From CAG-791 sp002394525 (lineage in GTDB: Bacteria; Bacillota; Clostridia; Lachnospirales; Lachnospiraceae), in the NCBI GenBank assembly GCA_946536955.1, contig CAMNFJ010000113.1:1-10334 (forward strand): a stretch of DNA of 10,334 nt, in the 5' to 3' direction. Below the pieces are notes generated by a model. That model ran no database searches, was not told the DNA's origin, and saw nothing but the letters and a program-made list of their open reading frames with translations. Positions 6,225-10,334 of this stretch are shown in pieces (within the stretch, counting starts at the first letter, position 1; each line of letters begins with the position of its first letter). The position numbers and the translations under genes were made by a program.

Positions 6225-6252
6225 TTTACACGATGAGACAAACTGTTATAAT
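6225..6252 (+). promoter_or_regulatory. Promoter of the lipoprotein gene
   Basis: TTTACA (6225-6230, one mismatch from TTGACA) and a perfect TATAAT (6247-6252) are separated by 16 bases, and TGT just before TATAAT gives an extended -10. A transcript would start near 6259, leaving a leader of roughly 110 bases before the start codon. This is the strongest plus-strand promoter seen in the window and probably drives the lipoprotein gene and perhaps the two genes after it. Confidence 0.8.
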
Positions 6253-6288
6253 AAAAAAGCAGGACGGAGCAGAACCGGTCCGGGCTTA

Positions 6289-6311
6289 TCCTGCAGGCTG
6301 AACATGCAGGA
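6289..6311 (+). other. Hairpin in the lipoprotein mRNA leader
   Basis: Perfect seven-base arms tcctgca and tgcagga enclose a nine-base loop. It lies between the promoter and the ribosome binding site and has no T-run, so it is more likely an mRNA 5' structure than a terminator. Confidence 0.5.
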
Positions 6312-6368
6312 CAAATAAGGGACAGGGGTTTATGCTCGCCCGATCCCCGATCGAGAGAGGTGAACACA

Positions 6369-8726
6369 ATGAAAGGCTGGAATAGAAAGTACAGGCTCTT
6401 CTCAATGATTATTGCGGCGGTATGCCTGGCGTTTGTGATCCAGGGCTGCGGCGCGAAGAAGGAGGAGGCCGGCAATACAAAGAAAGAGGTCTCCGAAGAG
6501 AATGCGGCTGTATCCCCGGAGAATAAGGCCGGTGAGACGGAGGACGCAGACGCTTCTGCCGGCGGCCAGTCCGTCTTTGATTTCATGGGAGACTCCGGTT
6601 TTACCAGGCTCCGGGCGGATATGGAGGCAGGAGAGCTGCCTGTCGAGTGCAAGGTCCGCTATGAGACGCAGACCGCGCAGCCGGATGTCCGGACCAAGGA
6701 TCCCGACACCATCAGGAAGCTCTATGATTATCTCACCCAGGTGAGGGTCCTGGACAGGGCGCCGGAGGGAAGCTCCGGCACGGTCCACACCATCACCTTC
6801 CGCCTCCGCAACGACACATATGTCGCCTGCCGCTTCGACGGCGGCAGATATTTCTGCAAGGGAACGGAGCGCTATGAGACCAGCGGAGCCGGCCTGCTCC
6901 TGAGCTGCATTGAGCAGATGGAGACGACGGCCCTGGCCAGGGCTGAGGCGCAGAAGGCCGCGGCGGCATCGGAAGAGACCGCCGCGTCCGGGACCACCGC
7001 CGGCACAGGCAGCACGGCCTCCGGCCGGAGCGACGACGGTGCCACCATCGTCTGGGAGCTGCCGGAGGAGGAAGAAGAGGAGAAGGACAGCGAGAACAAG
7101 GCTTCGGACAGCGCGACCGGCGAGGTGCCTGCCGGAGGCCTGGAGACCGCCGACCAGCTGCTCCGAAATGACCCTGCACCCGCAGGCCAGTCCGGGAATA
7201 AGGAAGATGCGCAGGGACAGAGCGCGCTGAAAAAGCCGGCAGCCGGACAGGCAGAGACTGCGAATAAGCAGACAAAGAAGAGGGAAGACAGCGCGCAGAA
7301 GAAAACGGAAACCGCGCAGAAGAAAGATCTTCAGACTGAGCAGAAAAAAGAAAGCGCGGCGGCGCAGGACCAGGCCGCCCAAAAGAAGAATAAGGACAAG
7401 GCCGCGGCCGCAGATCCTGAAGACCGGAACGAGATCGCCTTTGGCAGTTCAGAGGATGAACTTAAGGAGACGACCGGCCTGGCTGTCGGACAGGCAGGGG
7501 AGGAGACCGGGATGGAAGATGGTCTCGAGGACGGGGAAGGCGGAGAAAATGTGACTGCCTCCATGGTCGGCCCTGCGGGAGAGGATGATGCCTCCGAACT
7601 GACAGACAAGAAGGCGCAGACCGGGACCGCTTCCATCGTCGGCCCTGCGGGAGAGGGCGATGCTCTCCGGACGGCGGACAGCACGCTGAAAGAAGAGGCG
7701 GACGGAGCGGCGGAGCCGGCTGAGGCCGAAGGGATGCCTGAAACAGCTGACAAAAGACAGGACGGCCCGGAGGAATCTGTGGATGTGCAGACCAAAGCGG
7801 CGGATCCCGCAGCCCAGCCGGATATGGAAACCGGAGAGAAGGAAAAGACAGAAGAGACTGAAGGGACCGGTACAGACCTGGCCGGACTGGCGGCAGTCCC
7901 GGCGAAAGCAGATCCAGCTGAAAAGGCAGCTGCTGCAGAGAAAGCGGATACGGCTGAAAAAGCCGCTGCTGCAAAGACTGCGGCCGCGGCTGAAAAAGCA
8001 GCTGAAGAAAAGATTCCTGCCACAGGAGATAAAGATCCGGGAGAGACTGCAGATCAAACCACCCGGGCCATGCAGGAGGCCTATACAGCCATCCTCCGCG
8101 CCTATGCGGCTGGGAGAAAGCTGGACCGCGACCGGTTTTTCGAGGACTACAACAATGAGGTCTATGTAAACCTGAAAAAGACCGGGAAGAAGGACGGCAA
8201 GGCCGTTGGGGAAGCCGAAAGGCTTGTCAACTACGATCTCCTGTGGGAGAGCTTCCTCTTTGAGAACGAGGAATCAAGCCTCCTCTACGGTCTCCACGAC
8301 TACAATGGCGACGGCATCATGGAACTGGCGGCCGCCATCGGAACAGAGGATTATGCGGTCGTATGGGCCGTCTACACCTTTGACGGGAAGAAGGCCGTGG
8401 AGCTTTTCACGGAACCCTGGAACCTGGGAGAGCGGTCCAGCCTCTACTGCCTGCCGGACAAGACCTTTCTGCTCCACCAGAGCGGCGGAGCGGCCACGGG
8501 CTGTGATACGATCTGCAGGATCGCGAAAGGCGGAAAAGGCCTGGAGATCATCGGCGCATATGAATATGATGAGCTGACAAACGGCAATATGGACTATGTC
8601 AGCGATAAGGAGAGGATCCCCTTCGAGCAATTCCAGGAGAAATACTGGAAGGAGGCTGTGGAGGCCGGCGAGGGCATTGAATTTTCCGTGATCGATGACG
8701 GCAGCACAGTGAAAATCCCCGATTGA
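6369..8726 (+). CDS. Large repeat-rich surface lipoprotein with C-terminal D-x-N-G-D-G domain
   Basis: No known family is recognised over the full 785 residues. The N-terminus is a lipoprotein signal: basic MKGWNRKYR, a hydrophobic core, and the lipobox IQGC with Cys27 as the lipidated residue, so the protein should be anchored outside the membrane. A globular segment at about 68-190 contains four Cys. Residues 191-560 are low-complexity, rich in Ala, Glu, Lys, Gln, Thr and Gly, with a Glu run, a duplicated VGPAGE block (24-residue spacing) and 12-residue AEKAAA repeats. A second globular domain at about 565-785 has DYNGDGIMEL at 644-653, resembling the calcium loops of FG-GAP/VCBS-type repeats. 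ATG 6369 is chosen over GTG 6360 because GAGGTGA overlaps the latter and spaces correctly to the former. It may be a cell-wall-spanning tether or solute/ligand-binding protein; function is unknown. Confidence 0.85.
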   Translation: MKGWNRKYRLFSMIIAAVCLAFVIQGCGAKKEEAGNTKKEVSEENAAVSPENKAGETEDADASAGGQSVFDFMGDSGFTRLRADMEAGELPVECKVRYETQTAQPDVRTKDPDTIRKLYDYLTQVRVLDRAPEGSSGTVHTITFRLRNDTYVACRFDGGRYFCKGTERYETSGAGLLLSCIEQMETTALARAEAQKAAAASEETAASGTTAGTGSTASGRSDDGATIVWELPEEEEEEKDSENKASDSATGEVPAGGLETADQLLRNDPAPAGQSGNKEDAQGQSALKKPAAGQAETANKQTKKREDSAQKKTETAQKKDLQTEQKKESAAAQDQAAQKKNKDKAAAADPEDRNEIAFGSSEDELKETTGLAVGQAGEETGMEDGLEDGEGGENVTASMVGPAGEDDASELTDKKAQTGTASIVGPAGEGDALRTADSTLKEEADGAAEPAEAEGMPETADKRQDGPEESVDVQTKAADPAAQPDMETGEKEKTEETEGTGTDLAGLAAVPAKADPAEKAAAAEKADTAEKAAAAKTAAAAEKAAEEKIPATGDKDPGETADQTTRAMQEAYTAILRAYAAGRKLDRDRFFEDYNNEVYVNLKKTGKKDGKAVGEAERLVNYDLLWESFLFENEESSLLYGLHDYNGDGIMELAAAIGTEDYAVVWAVYTFDGKKAVELFTEPWNLGERSSLYCLPDKTFLLHQSGGAATGCDTICRIAKGGKGLEIIGAYEYDELTNGNMDYVSDKERIPFEQFQEKYWKEAVEAGEGIEFSVIDDGSTVKIPD
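7557..7663 (+). repeat. Duplicated 72-base coding unit within the lipoprotein
   Basis: The 35-base segments 7557-7591 and 7629-7663 are nearly identical and lie exactly 72 bases (24 codons) apart, encoding ASMVGPAGEDDA and ASIVGPAGEGDA. The in-frame spacing shows a tandem duplication in the linker region followed by divergence. Confidence 0.8.
7917..8012 (+). repeat. 36-base tandem repeats encoding AEKAAA units
   Basis: GCTGAAAA recurs at 7917, 7953 and 7989, an exact 36-base (12-codon) period. The encoded units are AEKAAAAEKADT, AEKAAAAKTAAA and AEKAAEEK. Such Ala/Lys/Glu repeats resemble TolA-like helical spacers and probably form an extended rod before the C-terminal domain. Confidence 0.8.
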
Positions 8727-8734
8727 TGGTGAGA

Positions 8735-8759
8735 CCGGTCCGTGCGCCACATGGACCGG
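8735..8759 (+). other. Hairpin just after the lipoprotein stop codon
   Basis: Perfect seven-base arms ccggtcc (8735-8741) and ggaccgg (8753-8759) are not followed by a T-run. It may stabilise the mRNA end or weakly slow polymerase, and it does not look like a full terminator. Confidence 0.45.
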
Positions 8760-8766
8760 CAGGAAG

Positions 8767-8820
8767 TCCGGCCGCAGTGCCGCAGGAGGAAGAGCCGCTC
8801 TGACGGGCGGCATGGCCGGA
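8767..8820 (+). other. Long imperfect hairpin before the LOG-family gene
   Basis: Two consecutive arm pairs, tccggcc (8767-8773) with ggccgga (8814-8820) and tgccgc (8778-8783) with gcggca (8807-8812), form a 54-base stem-loop. It ends immediately before the purine-rich ribosome binding site (8820-8827) of the next gene, so it could influence translation or mRNA processing. Confidence 0.5.
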
Positions 8821-8836
8821 AAGAGGAAAGACAAGT

Positions 8837-9376
8837 ATGAATATTACGGTATATCTGGGCGCCCGCGAGGGCAATACACCCGCCTTCCGGGAGGCGGCGG
8901 CAGAGGTCGGAGAGTGGATCGCGAAAGACGGACACAGGCTGATCTACGGGGGATCCGGGGTCGGCCTGATGGGTGTCCTGGCGGACGCTGTCGTGAATAA
9001 CGGAGGAGAGGCGATCGGTGTCGAGCCCCAGTTCTTTATCGACGACGGGCTTCTCCATGAGGGGATCACAAAGACCATCCCGACCCAGAACATGGCGGAC
9101 CGCAGGGTGCTCATGATGGAAATGGGGGATGCCTATATCGCCCTTCCCGGCGGAGTCGGGACCCTGGACGAGATTTCCGAGGCCATTGTCATGGGAGCCC
9201 TGGGAAAACACGAAAAGCCCTGTATCCTCTACAATAAGGACGGATATTACGATCTTCTGCGGGATTTCTTTGACCAGATGGTGGACCGCGATTTCCTGAC
9301 CGCCGAAGCCAGGAGCATGATCCGCTTCGCCGGGAGCCTCGAGGAGATCCGGCAGGCCCTGAAGGACCTGGATTAG
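8837..9376 (+). CDS. LOG family (TIGR00730-type) nucleotide hydrolase
   Basis: This 179-residue protein belongs to the LOG ("Lonely guy") family, formerly annotated as lysine decarboxylase. Characterised members are phosphoribohydrolases that release a base such as a cytokinin from nucleoside 5'-monophosphates; bacterial members may serve in nucleotide turnover. Two nucleotide-binding motifs are present: GGSGVGLMG at residues 38-46 (a variant of GGGxxGLMG) and the hallmark PGGVGTLDE at 104-112. The adjoining basic motif ADRRVLM at 87-93 is also typical. Length matches the short LOG class. The ATG at 8837 follows GAGGA (8823-8827) with nine-base spacing. It is 110 bases after the lipoprotein and 42 bases before the thioesterase gene in the same direction, so an operon with the latter is likely. 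The true substrate is not evident. Confidence 0.92.
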   Translation: MNITVYLGAREGNTPAFREAAAEVGEWIAKDGHRLIYGGSGVGLMGVLADAVVNNGGEAIGVEPQFFIDDGLLHEGITKTIPTQNMADRRVLMMEMGDAYIALPGGVGTLDEISEAIVMGALGKHEKPCILYNKDGYYDLLRDFFDQMVDRDFLTAEARSMIRFAGSLEEIRQALKDLD

Positions 9377-9418
9377 GAAAGCGCAGGACCGCTGCCCTGT
9401 GCGGAAAGAGATGAAGCC

Positions 9419-9940
9419 ATGCAGAACAACCATACAGATCCGGCGCTGACCGGGAAGGAGATGTTCCAAAGGGAGGTCGCGATCCAGACGGCCAACAGCT
9501 TTGCCGTCTACAACAACTGCCACCTGGGCGCGGTGGACAGGGACTTCGGAGAGGTCTGGCTGGATATTGTACCGGATTCCTTCAATTTTCAGGGAAGTGT
9601 CCATGGAGGCGCCTATTTTACCCTGGCGGACATGTGTGCCGGGATCGTGAGCAGGACGGACGGAAGACTGTATGTGACCCAGCAGGCCAATGTCCAGTAC
9701 GTCCGGGCTGCCAGACACGGCCGGCTGACGGCGCGCGGGAACGCCCTGCACAGGGGCAGTACCAGCTGCCTGATCGAGGTCCGGATCACGGATGAGGCGG
9801 ACAGGCTGGTATTTATAGGTACCTTCCTCTTTCACTGTGTCTCGGAAAGGATCGGGATCGCGGGACAGGAAAGCATTGATAAAGAACAGGAAAGCATCGA
9901 TGAAGAGCAGGAATGCATCGATGATAAGGAAAAAGAGTAA
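9419..9940 (+). CDS. PaaI-family hotdog thioesterase with repetitive acidic tail
   Basis: This 173-residue protein has a PaaI-type hotdog domain, which hydrolyses acyl-CoA thioesters such as phenylacetyl-CoA or other aryl/acyl-CoAs. The active-site segment is clear: NFQGSVHGGAYFTLADMCAG at residues 56-75, with the HGG motif and D71 as likely catalytic or binding residues. The domain ends near residue 142 with VFIGTFLFHC. Residues 150-170 form an unusual tail of three seven-residue units (QESIDKE, QESIDEE, QECIDDK) encoded by tandem 21-base repeats; this is not part of the fold and was probably added by repeat expansion. The ATG at 9419 is preceded by GGAAAGAG (9403-9410). It likely shares a transcript with the LOG-family gene upstream. 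The acyl-CoA substrate is unknown. Confidence 0.88.
   Translation: MQNNHTDPALTGKEMFQREVAIQTANSFAVYNNCHLGAVDRDFGEVWLDIVPDSFNFQGSVHGGAYFTLADMCAGIVSRTDGRLYVTQQANVQYVRAARHGRLTARGNALHRGSTSCLIEVRITDEADRLVFIGTFLFHCVSERIGIAGQESIDKEQESIDEEQECIDDKEKE
9866..9928 (+). repeat. Three tandem 21-base repeats in the thioesterase tail
   Basis: The units start at 9866, 9887 and 9908, each beginning CAGGAA and containing GCAT(C/T)GATGA-like sequence. The 21-base period keeps the reading frame. Related words (catcgataaagaa) appear again after the gene near 10068-10080, suggesting that the repeat tract once extended further or shares an origin. Confidence 0.85.
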
Positions 9941-9970
9941 TTCTGTTGGGCCCTGCATGTAAGACCCGCC

Positions 9971-10058
9971 TGCGGACCCTTCCCGCTAAGGAAGATTTTG
10001 ATTGTGGCTATGCTTATATCCTTTATCATGCTGCGGGCCCTGCCCGCTAAGGAAGATT
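9971..10058. repeat. Direct repeat pair downstream of the thioesterase gene
   Basis: The 27-base segments 9971-9997 and 10032-10058 match at 25 positions, with the shared end cccgctaaggaagatt, and start 61 bases apart. The second copy contains a small hairpin, gcggg/cccgc. A third, partial copy (gggccctgcatgtaag) is at 9948-9963. The stretch contains no convincing gene. Confidence 0.75.
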
Positions 10059-10097
10059 GGTAAAGGACATCGATAAAGAATATTGGTAAAGAATAAA

Positions 10098-10129
10098 GGC
10101 ATCCCCGGAAAGAAGCGGGGATGCCTTTT
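10098..10129 (+). terminator. Intrinsic terminator after the thioesterase gene
   Basis: Perfect ten-base arms ggcatccccg (10098-10107) and cggggatgcc (10116-10125) enclose an eight-base loop and are followed by TTTT; AAA precedes the stem, so it could also work from the minus side. It closes the transcription unit running from the lipoprotein or LOG-family gene. Confidence 0.85.
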
Positions 10130-10280
10130 ATATACTGGCTGCCGGTAAGGTACTTCCGATATATATTCTTCACCGCGCGGTATCTGTGGCTCCAGTCGCG
10201 GGATACCTGCGCAGGACTTGTGAGCGGGGCCTGTTTTTAAAGAGTCCTGGATTTAAAAGGACTGTCAAAGCAGGTCTGTT
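10130..10280. other. Gene-free right-hand spacer with inverted repeats
   Basis: No protein-coding frame is supported. A ten-base-pair stem with one bulge is formed by gcgcggtatc (10175-10184) and gatacctgcgc (10202-10212). A smaller one, agtcc (10243-10247) with ggact (10259-10263), is followed on the minus strand by an A/T-rich stretch and could terminate a gene entering from the right. Confidence 0.45.
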
Positions 10281-10334
10281 TTAGTAAATTTCAGACTTTG
10301 TGCTGTCCTGGGTCTGAGACTGGGTCTGGGACTG
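10281..10334 (-). CDS. Possible C-terminal end of a minus-strand gene, cut by window edge
   Basis: On the minus strand a frame open from the right edge reads QSQTQSQTQDSTKSEIY and then a TAA stop at 10283-10281. The DNA has a 12-base repeat (10310-10321 and 10322-10333), giving a polar Gln/Ser/Thr tail. A weak hairpin at 10263-10243 follows the stop codon. Seventeen residues are too few to name a family, and the other frames are also open here, so this is only a possibility. Confidence 0.3.
   Translation of the reverse strand, partial: QSQTQSQTQDSTKSEIY

Noticed and set aside
5983..6318. 111-codon plus-strand open frame before the lipoprotein
   Set aside because: It spans strong hairpins and the lipoprotein promoter, lacks a good ribosome binding site and resembles no family I recognise.
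6402..8057. Long minus-strand open frames opposite the lipoprotein
   Set aside because: They mirror the low-complexity codons of the lipoprotein (Ser/Ala/Phe-rich or Leu/Arg-rich strings) and have no family features or suitable start sites.
8751..8838. Small open frame in the gap before the LOG-family gene
   Set aside because: It has no ribosome binding site, overlaps the long hairpin and encodes an Arg-rich peptide without features.
8594..9958. 454-codon open frame on the minus strand
   Set aside because: It runs antisense through the LOG-family and thioesterase genes, whose motifs are unmistakable. Its translation shows no domain and reflects high GC content.

Overview
The window looks like chromosomal DNA from a GC-rich member of the Clostridia, most probably Lachnospiraceae-like. 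This is inferred from strong GGAGG-type ribosome binding sites, TATAAT promoters with an extended -10, an FMN-riboswitch-controlled ribU, a Cof-type HAD phosphatase, an Uma2-family protein and a long Lys/Glu/Ala-rich lipoprotein carrying a D-x-N-G-D-G loop. No phage, transposase, CRISPR, tRNA or rRNA gene was seen.

Layout, left to right. (1) An M20-family amidohydrolase whose first codons lie outside the window (to 1147, +). (2) A 170-base gap with a long imperfect inverted repeat (1163-1228), then an Uma2-family protein (1318-1962, +). (3) Four 16-base tandem repeats, the last supplying the ribosome binding site of a Cof-like HAD hydrolase (2032-2850, +). That gene overlaps the start of a D-2-hydroxyacid dehydrogenase (2847-3812, +), so the two form a coupled operon. 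(4) A hairpin at 3806-3835 separates this operon from convergent minus-strand genes: a creatininase-family amidohydrolase (4629-3841) and, upstream of it, the riboflavin ECF-transporter S component RibU (5416-4799). RibU has a complete control region on the minus strand: promoter (5815-5787), FMN aptamer (5768-5662) and intrinsic terminator (5571-5541). (5) About 400 bases without a convincing gene (5820-6224), rich in short hairpins and short direct repeats. (6) A clear promoter (6225-6252) drives a 785-residue lipoprotein (6369-8726, +) with a repeat-rich middle, followed by a LOG-family nucleotide hydrolase (8837-9376, +) and a PaaI-type hotdog thioesterase (9419-9940, +), then a terminator at 10098-10125. 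(7) The right edge holds repeats, hairpins and possibly the last codons of a minus-strand gene.

Most genes are housekeeping or catabolic enzymes and do not form an obvious single pathway. The best-supported regulatory unit is riboflavin uptake: flavin sensed by the leader RNA would shut off ribU. I found no convincing new multi-gene system. The unusual material is small: clustered short tandem repeats that sit between genes (16-base units) or extend protein tails and linkers (21-, 36- and 72-base units), and the structured gene-free stretch before the lipoprotein promoter.
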